DNA from: Plazaster borealis
Lineage: Eukaryota; Echinodermata; Asteroidea; Forcipulatida; Labidiasteridae
Assembly (NCBI GenBank): GCA_021014325.1
Contig: CM037473.1
Span: forward strand, 4,031,501-4,095,500
DNA: 64,000 nt
Reading direction: 5' to 3'
In this document: positions 11,375 to 22,729 of the stretch, one piece after another
Layout of the letters: each line of letters begins with the position of its first letter
Position numbering within the stretch: position 1 is the stretch's first letter
The notes under the pieces: generated by a model
What the model was told of the DNA's origin: nothing
Databases searched by the model: none
What the model saw: only the letters and a program-made list of their open reading frames with translations
Program-made: the position numbers and the translations under genes

Positions 11375-11760
11375 AATAATAATAATAATAATAATAATAA
11401 ACATTTCTATGGCGCTCTACAATTAACACAGCGCCTCACAAGAAAAAGAACAACAAAAATAGAAAACGTAGCAAAAGAAAACTATGAGTTGCACTCTGTA
11501 GGAAACAAGAACGTTTTGAGAGACCGCTTGAAGACCGAAGTAGACACCGCCTCTCTGACGTCACAGGGAGCTGCATTAAAGAATAACTTGTCTCCAGCCT
11601 TTTTGTAGGAGCGAGGAACAACCAAGCGTGTGACGTCAGACGCAGAGCGGAGCCTTCTACGGTCTTCAGAATGACCAGTACTGTAGAGGATGAAGTTTTC
11701 TGTCAGGTATTTTGGTGCTTGACCATGAAGACATTTGTGAACATACAGAAGGAGTTGTAA
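11375..11760 (-). pseudogene. LINE (CR1/L2-type) reverse transcriptase C-terminal relic
   Basis: Read on the minus strand from 11760 there is an open frame with HGQAPKYL, LVVPRSYKKAGDK and FKRSLKTFLF, the typical C-terminal motifs of CR1/L2-like LINE proteins. It ends in TAG near 11482. A short 3' UTR follows and ends in an ATT/TTA microsatellite (plus-strand AATAATAAT at about 11370-11400). The copy is 5'-truncated, as is usual for target-primed reverse transcription. Confidence 0.75.
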
Positions 11761-12179
11761 ATATTAAAACGATGTAAATATTAAAAAAAGGTTTTCCATG
11801 TCACATCAAAGCGCTATGCATTACAAGATAATAATACAATTAACATGTAAGCTCTACGGGTCGTTAAATACAGACAGAGAAGCAGTCATAAAACCTGTGT
11901 ATTCTTGAAATTATTCCAATAAATGTTCATCGCCCGTTGGTAAAAGTTTGCATTTTAGTATTTTGTTAAAGTGCTTTTTAACCATAGCAGGGGAGACTGG
12001 TAATTGCAATTGCACTGCGCGTGCTTAATCAACCAGCGATATTAGCGTGTATAGTTCAGCACTCAGGAGAATAACACAGGCGAACTAAACGAGCGTGAAC
12101 GAAGTATGTGTGTTTGTTTGTTTTAATTTTCATTCATACAACAAGTAATTTTAATAAATAGTACACAAAGTGATAGACT

Positions 12180-12760
12180 ATACTAAGTTATACATTGTTG
12201 TATCCAAATTTGAATATAAACAGGAGACATAGGTATGAATGGGGGGGGGGGGTGGTCATCCCAGAGAAGGACAAGGCCTTCTGTATTGGAGCACCAAGTT
12301 TTCAGGAAGCAATTTATGATAATGATCATTAATAGTGTGAACAATCTGAACATTATAAACTTCCTCGAACTTGAGAATTTTAAACTTAAAACAAAGAGGT
12401 GAAGTATGGGCGTTGTATTTAACATGGCAGGCATTCCTAAGGCATTTCTTTTGAAATGAAATAATCCTATCGAAATTCTAAATTTTAATGGATAAATTCT
12501 AAACAAACCACCGCATGCCAAGACCCCGTAATTTAAATAGGAATTAATCAATGCATTTTAAGTCCAAAAATACACCTATAGAAGCTGCATGGGAAGGGTC
12601 TTGATTAAATGCATCGTACACGTTGGGTAATGACTCTGATAATTGATGGCAATAAAATCTTACTTGGTAAGAAGAAGTACAGCAGCTTTGGATAGTATAA
12701 TACATTTTGTGAAACCTTTCACTTCGAAGAACTGTGGTTATGGAAAAATATATCACTTTT
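12180..12760 (-). pseudogene. Degraded LINE fragment
   Basis: Minus-strand translation gives SIGVFLDLKCID (RT motif region), then after stops a segment with KFEEVYNVQIV and LLPENL, which resemble the C-terminal thumb region of LINE reverse transcriptases. Most of the RT core between them is missing, so this is an internally deleted relic. Assignment rests on these short motifs. Confidence 0.5.
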
Positions 12761-12889
12761 TATCCCCTAAAACATTTGAATCCGAGGAAGCGTTACGCGT
12801 AAACGCTTCCCACAGTGTGTATTCCAATGCAGATTATTGTTCATGCGTGGACATAACCGCTCCAGATTTTTGGCAATAGCTCAAAAACG

Positions 12890-14300
12890 CTACCACCTTT
12901 TGAAATGAAATTTATGGTATATATCTACAGCTATATAGGATTGAAACAAACAATAGGCTCCAATTACTAAACGTGTACGATGCCTTTAACAGCATCCGTT
13001 AAATTATGATACAAATCAGGCAGCATGCACGGTACTTCGCCCAGGACGACATTCATACTGGTTACAACAAAGTAAATTATTACATTCTAAAAATGACCAT
13101 AAACGTTTATGTAACAACTTTTCCAATATTTTTTGAACAAGTATTCAATAACGAAATTGTCTTTGTGTGTGTGTGACACACCACTTCACCATTAATGCTG
13201 CTTAATGGAGAAAAATGGACGACGGCAAGTCTCAGTCGGTAATCAAATAACTTGGGGAGTAGGACACCTGGTGAATGTTTTCAAAGGTATGAGGAGGAAC
13301 AATTGGTATATGAAAATAGTATCCCATTAAAACCCTGCAATGTACTACGGACAAAAAAAAACATGCTATGCATTAGGCGGTCCACGAAAATCAAGGCACA
13401 CTAACACACACACAACTATTTCCTTCCTCCATGAGTACACACACGGGGATTTATTGCTGCATAATGGACTCTGAGCATCCCCAACACCTTTGAGATGGTC
13501 TAGAGATTGTAAAACCATAAAAAAATTCCCCCATACCCCCCCCCAAGGATTCCCCTATATCACTAAGAAAAAAAGAGAGAGAAAAAAACAACTCAATTCA
13601 CGCTTCAATCAATCTTGTTTTACGACCTCTTACCATCCCCAACCCCTTACCACAATTGTAAATAACTATTTAGAAGCTATGGTGAAGCCGCCAGCTGGTG
13701 ACCATCAAGTCTGTAACCTTATAAGTTGATAACAAGCCTGTCTGGCAATTTCAATTACCCAGCTTGTATCCTAAGGCATGCTAAGGCATTTTGTCAACAC
13801 AAGTCAATGGGGAAATCCCCGTGAGCCTTGGACCCCAGCCAGTTGAATTGGCTGTAGCGGGTAAACCGATAAGCTAGGCCACTCAAATTCTCCATTATGT
13901 TTCTCAATCGTATTATGGATAAAGTCAAGAAAAAAAGGCTTTCCACTTTATTCATAAGAGGAGCAATTAACAAAAAATGCTAATTGTGCCTTGAAAATCG
14001 TGGTTCGCCCGCTTGAGGCAGGGCTTAAAGCTTTGCCTATCAGTGGTCTTTTTCGGTAGGCCTATCACAGTAAAGACAATAACTGAAACTCAAGAAAGAA
14101 GGCTCTCTTTCTATAATTTTATACTGTAAAAGTACGGTACTATTTGTTAGTATTTGTTTTTCAAATCTTGGTTCGTTTTAAGTGTGTTTTGCGAGTCTTG
14201 TCCCCCAATGCACCCTCACACGTCGTGTTCCCGATGCCGCGCGGTGTCAGGATGCACTCTAAACACATTTACCCCCCCCCCAAGACTCGCCAAACAAAAT
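12890..14300. other. Upstream flank of the transporter locus, no gene seen
   Basis: AT-rich sequence with low-complexity patches (C-run at 13540, poly-A rich at 13565) and no supported coding region. The repeated first-exon units begin at its right edge (about 14306). Confidence 0.4.
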
Positions 14301-14883
14301 ACTTGCAACAAACAAGATTTGCTAAGTATATTGACTTTCAAAAAACAAGACTCGCCACACACATTCTTCTAAAAACAACACTCGCCAAAGATATACTTCC
14401 AAAAAAACAGATAAGGGACTCCAAATAATATATACTTGCAAAAAAAACCAATTTATACTTTCAATGGCAATATGGGGCTTTCGTACCCTGACACTCCATC
14501 TGTCTAACGTTGGTACACCGAATCCGTTGTGAATTTATTTATTTTTTTCTCTCACCGATTTTTTAACAATATTTTTGTTATTATCTTTCCCCAATTTCTT
14601 TTCTTCTAATGTCCTTTTAGGGGCTCCGTATTTTTTCAACAATCTGAACTATTATTTTTGTTACGGCGCGCCGTAACAAAAGAAGAACAATCTTTTGTCA
14701 CGGTACATCAACTTTGACCTGAACACATTGTATAGTTGTTCACAGATTATAGTTGTACGACAGTCCGGTTGAATTTGATATATTTTACGGCATACAAAGC
14801 AAAGGCACAGATATTAATATGTGTTGCTGTATCACGGAATTCGGAATTGTCAAGTCAATTGTAGACTGACGGGACGTTTTAAA

Positions 14884-15115
14884 ATGGATCCTGGCTGCTT
14901 TAAACGCGTTTTGCGCTCTTCAATTGATGCTTTACGAGATGGCGGTCTTCAAGGTTGGATTGCTGTGTTAGGTTTATTTACAACAAATATAGCGTGGAGT
15001 ATTATTTTAAAAGGTCTTGGTATGATGTTACCTACCCTACAAGAACAGTTCATCACTTCGACTTGGTTGATTGGCTGGATGGTTGCTTTTGTAGATGCGG
15101 GTGCACAATTCTCAG
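14884..15115 (+). CDS. Monocarboxylate-transporter-like protein, exon 1 (copy A)
   Basis: First coding exon of an SLC16/MCT-type major facilitator carrier, 77 codons plus one base. ATG at 14884 opens MDPGCFKRVLRSS. The first transmembrane helix follows (GWIAVLGLFTTNIAWSIILKG) and then the start of the second (STWLIGWMVAFVDAGAQFSG). The donor is CTCAG|GTTAGT, a good consensus, and its phase fits exon 2 at 41965. In this copy only, the in-frame TGA seen upstream in the other copies is AGA, so 21 more codons back to 14821 are open. I keep 14884 because it is shared by all three copies. The family moves lactate, pyruvate or related monocarboxylates with protons across the plasma membrane. The substrate here is unknown. 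Confidence 0.8.
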
Positions 15116-16096
15116 GTTAGTTCAAGAAGCTTATCGGGGGTTACGGCATTCCGAGGGGGGGGGGGGGGGGGTTCAGCCCTGCAGACGAAACGCCTCTTGG
15201 TTCGTCAATGTTTTTCCCTCTTTTTCTTTCCGACCCAAACCACATAGATTTTGGATACGAATTTTGCTGGCAAATTAACTTATACTCAGTAAGCATTGTG
15301 TGACAATCAAAACAATGTATGGTGTTGTTTGCTCTGCTTAAGTTGCTTTTTCTCTGTGATTTTTTCATAGAGGTAAACCTGCATAATTTTACTCTCTTTT
15401 TAATTAGCTAATCTTTTAATACACCAAAGTCTCCCAGGGTCATTGTTTATTTGAGCTTAGAATCAAGACACCACCAGTAGCTCTAGACTCATTTGAATAT
15501 TCCTTTATGTGTAAGGGGAAAAGCGAAATCAACAAACAAGATTTGCTAAATATATTGACTTTCAAAAAACAAGACTCGCCACACACATTCTTCTAAAAAC
15601 AACACTCGCCAAAGATATACTTCCAAAAAACCAGATAAGGGACTCCAAATAATATATACTTGCAAAAAAAAAAACAATTTATACTTTCAATGGCAATATG
15701 GGGCTTTCGTACCCTGACACTCCATCTGTCTAACGTTGGTACACCGAATCCGTTGTGAATTTATTTATTTTTTTCTCTCACCGATTTTTTAACAATATTT
15801 TTGTTATTATCTTTCTCCAATTTCTTTTCTTCTAATGTCCTTTTAGGGGCTCCGTATTTTTTCAACAATCTGAACTATTATTTTTGTTACGGCGCGCCGT
15901 TCTTCTTTTGTCACGGTACATCAACTTTGACCTGAACACATTGTATAGTTGTTCACAGATTATAGTTGTACGACAGTCCGGTTGAATTTGATATATTTTA
16001 CGGCATACAAAGCAAAGGCACGGATATTAATATGTGTTGCTGTATCACGGAATTCGGAATTGTCAAGTCAATTGTTGACTGACGGGACGTTTTAAA

Positions 16097-16328
16097 ATGG
16101 ATCCTGGCTGCTTTAAACGCGTTTTGCGCTCTTCAATTGATGCTTTACGAGATGGCGGTCTTCAAGGTTGGATTGCTGTGTTAGGTTTATTTACAACAAA
16201 TATAGCGTGGAGTATTATTTTAAAAGGTCTTGGTATGATGTTACCTACCCTACAAGAACAGTTCATCACTTCGACTTGGTTGATTGGCTGGATGGTTGCT
16301 TTTGTAGATGCGGGTGCACAATTCTCAT
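16097..16328 (+). CDS. Monocarboxylate-transporter-like exon 1, copy B
   Basis: Encodes the same residues as copy A up to the last, split codon. The exon ends CTCAT|GTTAGT instead of CTCAG|GTTAGT. The GT donor stays, but the -1 position is T, which should weaken splicing and would change the junction Gly to Cys. An in-frame TGA lies upstream of the ATG. It could act as an alternative first exon with its own promoter copy, or be silent. Confidence 0.65.
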
Positions 16329-17109
16329 GTTAGTTCAAGAAGCTTATCGGGGGTTACGGCATTCCGAGGGGGGGGGGGGGGGTTCAGCCCTGCAGACGAA
16401 ACGCCTCTTGGTTCGTCAATGTTTTTCCCTCTTTTTCTTTCCGACCCAAACCACATAGATTTTGGATACGAATTTTGCTGGCAAATTAACTTATACTCAG
16501 TAAGCATTGTGTGACAATCAAAACAATGTATGGTGTTGTTTGCTCTGCTTAAGTTGCTTTTTCTCTGTGATTTTTTCATAGAGGTAAACCTGCATAATTT
16601 TACTCTCTTTTTAATTAGCTAATCTTTTAATACACCAAAGTCTCCCAGGGTCATTGTTTATTTGAGCTTAGAATCAAGAAACCACCAGTAGCTCTAGACT
16701 CATTTGAATATTCCTTTATGTGTAAGGGGAAAAGCGAAGTCAACAAACAAGATTTGCTAAATATATTGACTTTCAAAAAACAAGACTCGCCACACACATT
16801 CTTCTAAAAACAACACTCGCCAAAGATATACTTCCAAAAAACCAGATAAGGGACTCCAAATAATATATACTTGCAAAAAAAACAATTTATACTTTCAATG
16901 GCAATATGGGGCTTTCGTACCCTGACACTCCATCTGTCTAACGTTGGTACACCGAATCCGTTGTGAATTTATTTATTTTTTTCTCTCACCGATTTTTTAA
17001 CAATATTTTTGTTATTATCTTTCTCCAATTTCTTTTCTTCTAATGTCCTTTTAGGGGCTCCGTATTTTTTCAACAATCTGAACTATTATTTTTGTTACGG
17101 CGCGCCGTA

Positions 17110-17151
17110 ACAAAAGAAGAACAAACGCCGCGGCGTTTGTTCTTCTTTTGT
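17110..17151. repeat. 42-bp perfect palindrome upstream of exon copy C
   Basis: 20 bases from CAAAAGAAGAACAAACGCCG are followed directly by their reverse complement, with one more matching base on each side. It overlaps a second palindrome, TTTTGTTACGGCG/CGCCGTAACAAAA (about 17090-17115). Copies A (about 14660-14700) and B (about 15885-15915) keep the second palindrome wholly or partly but have collapsed versions of the 42-bp one. It lies about 190 bp before the ATG. Confidence 0.85.
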
Positions 17152-17336
17152 CACGGTACATCAACTTTGACCTGAACACATTGTATAGTTGTTCACAGAT
17201 TATAATTGTTCGACAGTCCGGTTGAATTTGATATATTTTACGGCATACAAAGCAAAGGCACGGATATTAATATGTGTTGCTGTATCACGGAATTCGGAAT
17301 TGTCAAGTCAATTGTTGACTGACGGGACGTTTTAAA

Positions 17337-17568
17337 ATGGATCCTGGCTGCTTTAAACGCGTTTTGCGCTCTTCAATTGATGCTTTACGAGATGGCGGTC
17401 TTCAAGGTTGGATTGCTGTGTTAGGTTTATTTACAACAAATATAGCGTGGAGTATTATTTTAAAAGGTCTTGGTATGATGTTACCTACCCTACAAGAACA
17501 GTTCATCACTTCGACTTGGTTGATTGGCTGGATGGTTGCCTTTGTAGATGCGGGTGCACAATTCTCAT
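17337..17568 (+). CDS. Monocarboxylate-transporter-like exon 1, copy C
   Basis: Same protein sequence as copies A and B, with a synonymous change (GCC for GCT) near the end and the same CTCAT|GTTAGT donor as copy B. Its downstream intron is interrupted 220 bp later by the Bel/Pao insertion. It is the copy nearest to exon 2, although about 24 kb of inserted DNA separates them. Confidence 0.65.
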
Positions 17569-17791
17569 GTTAGTTCAAGAAGCTTATCGGGGGTTACGGC
17601 ATTCCGAGGGGGGGGGGGGGGGTTCAGCCCTGCAGACGAAACGCCTCTTGGTTCGTCAATGTTTTTCCCTCTTTTTCTTTCCGACCCAAACCACATAGAT
17701 TTTGGATACGAATTTTGCTGGCAAATTAACTTATACTCAGTAAGCATTGTGTGACAAGTAAAACAATGTATGGTGTTGTTTGCTCTGCTTA

Positions 17792-18536
17792 TGAAAAAAT
17801 GTAACAGCCAGACCGGTGATGATTTAAAGTGATGTTTATTATTCTGGAGTTCTGATGTATTCATTTCCTAGTGTAGGCTTTAACCCATGACCCGTGGTTC
17901 TACAAGGTACATAAACAAGATAAAACCTTATAAGTTTACATGAAATGCAGGTTGCACAAAGTATGAGAACAATAAAAGGGGCCCTACAACTTACATAAAT
18001 CATAAACAATAGGGACAGGATCAACCATCGCCCCAAAATATGGTTATAATAAGAAAAGGCTTAGAAACTTTAATAAAGACTTTACAGGCAGGTAAATTCC
18101 TCAATGAGCTGGAACATTAGATCCTCATAACACCCCAGAAGATATATAGCCATTAATCATCATAATAGACTTAATAATCAACAACGGTAATGTACTCAGG
18201 AACTTCAATAACTACAATAAACACTACCATATCATAACTGGTTAACGATAAACTTTTCTAGGCAAGACGTGTGAAAATCTGAATGTAAACAATCCCCAAT
18301 TTATCCCAGTAACCCATGATTAATATGAAAGATTGTACTCACTTTAATACATGTACGCACGGGAGGATATCGGCTGGTTAATAGCTTAGGTTAATTTGGA
18401 ATTTCAGGAAATTACTTGGATTTATCTTTGGTATAAAACATGGAATTTTCGTGATCATTGGAATCATATGCCAAAAACGGTCAAGAGAGGGCGCCATCCA
18501 ACATTTCGACTTGAGACTTTTGAACAGCCGCCCCTA
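17792..18536 (-). repeat. 3' LTR of the Bel/Pao element
   Basis: Plus-strand limits are TGAAAAAATGTAACAGCC and CTTTTGAACA. It carries about 66 bp (near 18132-18197) that are missing in the other LTR. The minus-strand polypurine-like tract AAATTTAGGGGCGGC abuts it at 18537-18551. Confidence 0.85.
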
Positions 18537-18602
18537 AATTTGGGTACTAAATTTACTAGCAAAAGAAATGTCTCAACAATGAAATTCTTAATCGGGCGTA
18601 AC

Positions 18603-20027
18603 CTAAGTTTCATCATCTGTCAGTTCTGGGAGGCGGATTAGCCGGGCAACCGGGCGAGTGCACACTTTACCCTTCACAAGTACATTGGCAGTGCGGACAC
18701 GTCCATCATCTCCTGGGAAGGTTTCTCCAACTCTCCCAATGGGCCACTGAGAACGATGTAGATTCTGTTCGACTATCATGACGACATCATTCGGCTTCAG
18801 CTCAACGCTCTCTGTTTGCCATTTCTGACGCTTCTGGAGTGAGGGCAAGTAGAATTGTATGAAGCGAGACCAGAAGTTTTCAGCTAACACCTGACTGTGT
18901 TTCCAGCGACGTCTGCCCAGTAGGTCCTTAGCTGGGTATACAACTTGAGGTAGTGAGGTATCATGGCGGCCCAACAGCAGTAGGTTTGGGGTAATTGGGT
19001 CAAGATCAGCCACATCGGATGAGACATATCCTAGCGGTTTCGAATTCAGGATTCCCTCTACCTCGATGAGGACTGTCCGCAGAACAGGCTCGGAGACAGT
19101 CTGATCGTTAAGAGTAACTCGAAGACCATCCTTAACTGATTTGATTTCTCTTTCCCACACTCCTCCAAAGTGTGGAGCCTTCGGTGGATTGAATGCGAAC
19201 CGCACCTGTTGTTTGGCCAGCTCTTTCTGCAGACTGGGACTCATTGCAGAGAATGCCTCATGGAGTTCGGAGTCGCCTCCCTTGAAGTTTGTGCCACAGT
19301 CTGACAGCAGCTCATGGGGTTTACCTCTTCTAGCTATGAAACGTCTGAGGGACATGAGGAAAGCATCGCTGTCAATACTGTCTAGTAGGTCGAGGTGGAC
19401 AGCACGAGTGGTCATGCACTTAAAGATAATTCCCCATCTTTTCTCTGTGCGACGGCCGATCTTAACCATCATGGGACCGAAACAATCCACTCCTGTGGAA
19501 AAGAAAGCTGGCTTGTGCAGACGAAGACGTGATGGCGGCAGATCTCCCATTCTTGGAACTTGGGGTTGAGCACGCCACTTCTGGCAGCTGGGGCACTGTC
19601 GTTGATGTTTGCGGATTGCTTCCCTTCCACGCAGCACCCAAAATGTACGACGAATCTCTGCAAGCACTCGTTCTGGTCCGTAGTGTAAGATTCTCTCATC
19701 ATAGTCCCGGATGATCAGCTTTACAATTGGGTGCGCTGGATCCATGACAATTGGGTGCTTTGTGCCTTCCGGGATGTGCTGGGACCGTCTAAGACGCCCT
19801 CCTACCCAGATAAGACCACTGGATTCATCATACTCTGGTGCAAGCTGTCGTAGTCTACTACTGCGATGGAGTTCCTCGCCTGCTCTGAGGGAGGCCAGGT
19901 CTTCAGGGAAGCTGTCTTGCTGGGCACGCTGATAAAGTTGTAACTCTATCTCTGCTCTCTCATCGGCTGTCAAATCGGGAGGCTTTGCCTTGTCAGCCGC
20001 CCCATCGCGGATCTGCTTTACAGCCAA
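18603..20027 (-). pseudogene. Bel/Pao integrase region
   Basis: Minus-strand frame of 474 codons. A zinc-binding part has two His before CPSCQKW (about 19580). The DDE core has Asp in STGVDCFGP (about 19490), Asp in LSDCGTNF (about 19300) and Glu in GGVWEREIKS (about 19150). A C-terminal domain typical of Pao integrases follows, with VVMIVEQNLHRSQWPIGRV. Catalytic residues are present and this stretch has no internal stop. It is cut off from RNase H by a frameshift near 20265, so it would not be made as part of the normal single polyprotein. Confidence 0.85.
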
Positions 20028-20128
20028 GATGAGGTCATCCCAGGAATCATACTGAGATGGATCAGGGGTATTGGTAGGCTGTATGTAGACGACACCGCAA
20101 AAGATTGACTTTCTATTCTCTGTGTCAT

Positions 20129-21762
20129 CTACAGTCTGTGAAGGAGGACGAACTGGCCATACATCTGGTGTACACTTGAGGAATGGAGGCCCATCCCTCC
20201 ATCTGGAAGCTTTGCTGAGTTCGAGAAGAGTCTTGCCTCGAGTAAGATCATCTGCAGGATTGTTTTTGTATCCACATAACGCCAGCGTTTGACATCAGTG
20301 AGGGTTTGAATTTCTGCAATCCGGGTGCCCACAAACACCTTGTATCGGCAGGACTCAGATTGTAGCCAGGTGAGTACAGTGGTGGAGTCACTCCACAGTA
20401 TGACATCATCAATCGGTAGTGTGAGCTCCTTCTGAAGAAGGTCGGACAGTTGGGCCCCTGCTAGGGCAGCAGAAAGTTCCAACCGAGGCATGGATAATTG
20501 GCGTTTTGGAGCAACTCTTGATCTGGCCATCAAGAAACTGATGTGGATGTTGCCGCTAATATGGCTGGTACGGAGATAGGCCACAGCTCCATAGACTCTC
20601 TCAGAGGCATCGCAGAACACGTGCAGCTGACGACTTACGAAGTCTGACATATCGAAGGTGGAGTGTAGCAACGGCGTAATTGGATGCTAGTCAGGTGAGG
20701 TAGTTCATCTTCCCATGCTTGCCACTGATCTCTAATAACACCACTCTCTAGTGCATCATCCCAACAGCGTTTTGTTTTCCAAAGCTCCTGAATGATGACT
20801 CTTGCTCGTGCTGTAAAGGGGCAGAGATAACCGATTGGGTCATATTGGCTTGCAAGGATGCGATACATGTTCCTCATGTTCAGACACTCATAGTCGATTT
20901 TCCGGTTGCGATACTGCAGTTCATCTGTGCTGCAATTCCACTGAAGACCAAGCGTTGCTTCAGGAGAATCTATCTCACCAGAGGTCAGCCAAAGTTCACA
21001 GCCATCAGATCGAGCTTCAGGTGGGAGATGCTCAACAACTGAAGGAACGTTGCTAGCCCACTGACGAATTTCAAATCCTGCATTGGCCAACAGCTCTCGC
21101 ATCTTATTAAGAAGAGACTTGGCTTCTGTGGCATCAGACACGCTGTCCAAACAGTTGTCAACATAGAAAGACTTGTCTACCGAGTTAGCAACTTCAGCGT
21201 AGTCGGTGCGATGGTCAAAGGCATGCTTCCTCAGGGCAAAGGTCGCACAGCAGGGACTGCAGGTGGATCCAAATGGAAGGACCTGCCACTCATATATGTT
21301 GGGTTCAGTGTCCACATTCAGATTTCGCCACAAGAACCGAAATAGTGGTCTGTCGTCAGAAAGCAGCCTCACCTGGTGGAACATCGCCTTGATGTCTCCA
21401 GAGATCGCAACATCCTGCTGACGGAAGCGAAGGAGCACGCCTACTAGCGAAGCACCAAGGGATGGACCAGGCAGAAGATGTTCATTGAGAACTAGGTTGT
21501 TGTACTTGAACGAGCAATCAAACACGAGGCGATACTTCCCGTTGTGATGAACTGTGTGATGGGGAATGAACCATGACTCCTCTGATTTGGCTGCTTCATC
21601 TGCCGATACTATTCGAACATGGCCCGAGTCCACAAGCTTGTCAATTAGCTCATTATGTTTCTGAGCCAACACTGGGTGTTTCTCCAGCCGCTTCTCAGTT
21701 CGCTTAAGGATGGGAAGAACAGCCTCTTTAGATGTATTGAACTTGATTCCATCATTGATTCA
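20129..21762 (-). pseudogene. Bel/Pao reverse transcriptase and RNase H
   Basis: The minus-strand RT frame (from about 21757) contains YRLVFDCS, SGDIKAMFHQV, LPFGSTCSPCCATFAL and YVDNCLDSV. The usual catalytic pair in this box is DD, and here the second Asp is Asn. A frameshift near 20655 leads into RNase H ([39 protein letters not shown]). A second shift near 20265 falls inside the expected [14 protein letters not shown] motif. An in-frame TGA at 21760-21762 separates RT from protease. Confidence 0.85.
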
Positions 21763-22717
21763 AAGGAGGGGGGTTGAGTAGCGTTGTGTCCCTTCTACAT
21801 CTGTTCGGATTGTTTTATCTTCCAGTATCTGAACAGCTTGTTGATCCTGCTTTGAGCGTGTAACATGCTTCTCGCTGATGTATGGTAGAACATCTGCTTG
21901 CCAGAGTCTCTCCACATGTTGGAAAAGGTCGTCTGTCGGAGAAAACAGTGATGTTTTGAAGACATTTTGCTCTGGTAGCTTCTTTATACTCTTGACAGGC
22001 CCTTGGAGGGTCCAACCAAGCTTTGTGTTGATTGCAACTGGTGCTCCATGAGGTCCGAACTTAATGGGCTGTATTGGGACGATGAGCTCTGTGTAGTCTG
22101 AGCCAATGAGAATCACCGGGCATGCCTTCTCTATTGTTGGTAACTGCAAGCTGCGGAGGTGGTGGTACCGATGCTGTAGAGTTTCAACAGGATAGGTGTA
22201 CTCTGATAAAAACAGATTATGAGCAGGCTCTGGTGATGGTGTACTTTACTTCAGGATGATTTTTAGGAGACAGCTGGAGGGATGAAGATTGACCCTGGCA
22301 TTCGACAACGTCATCACGGATGGTCCGTAGGAGCATGGTCTCTGGTTTTCCTCCGAGTTGAAGTTTATCTGCTGCCGGCTGGAGTAGCATGGTTCGCTCT
22401 GATCCATCATCAAGGATTGCATAAGTATCCAGTGTACCTGCTGGACCATGAAGGAGAACTGGAACCACCTTTAACATGACATTGTGCGGACGAGTGGGTT
22501 TGTCTATGAAGACGTCTTGGTGAGAGGTTTGTATCCGGTACACGTGACTGGTAGCCTTCTGGGCAGCATCGTGTAGTACAATAAGGTGAACCTCTTTACA
22601 TAAGTGGCAAGGTTTCCTCAGGGTACATTCCTCCGGTTTGTGCGCTCGGCCACATTTCCAGCAGCGTCTTTTCTGCTGGATCCAACTAATAATGTGGTCA
22701 GTGTCCAGCTTCTTCAA
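21760..22717 (-). pseudogene. Bel/Pao second zinc finger and protease region
   Basis: The upstream half has CWKCGRAHKPEEC and CHLCKEVH (Cys/His clusters, about 22600-22690) followed by a retropepsin-like AILDDGSERTML (about 22390). The downstream half, in another frame after about 22220, has LIGSDYTELI and INTKLGWTLQGPV, a signature of Bel/Pao protease C-termini. The protein would mature the Gag-Pol chain. The frame break alone disables it. Confidence 0.8.
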
Positions 22718-22729
22718 CTCAGGGCACCC

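Noticed and set aside
15141..15368. Minus-strand frames beside the exon-1 copies
   Set aside because: Created by the poly-C/poly-G run and repeated three times with the unit. No family features.
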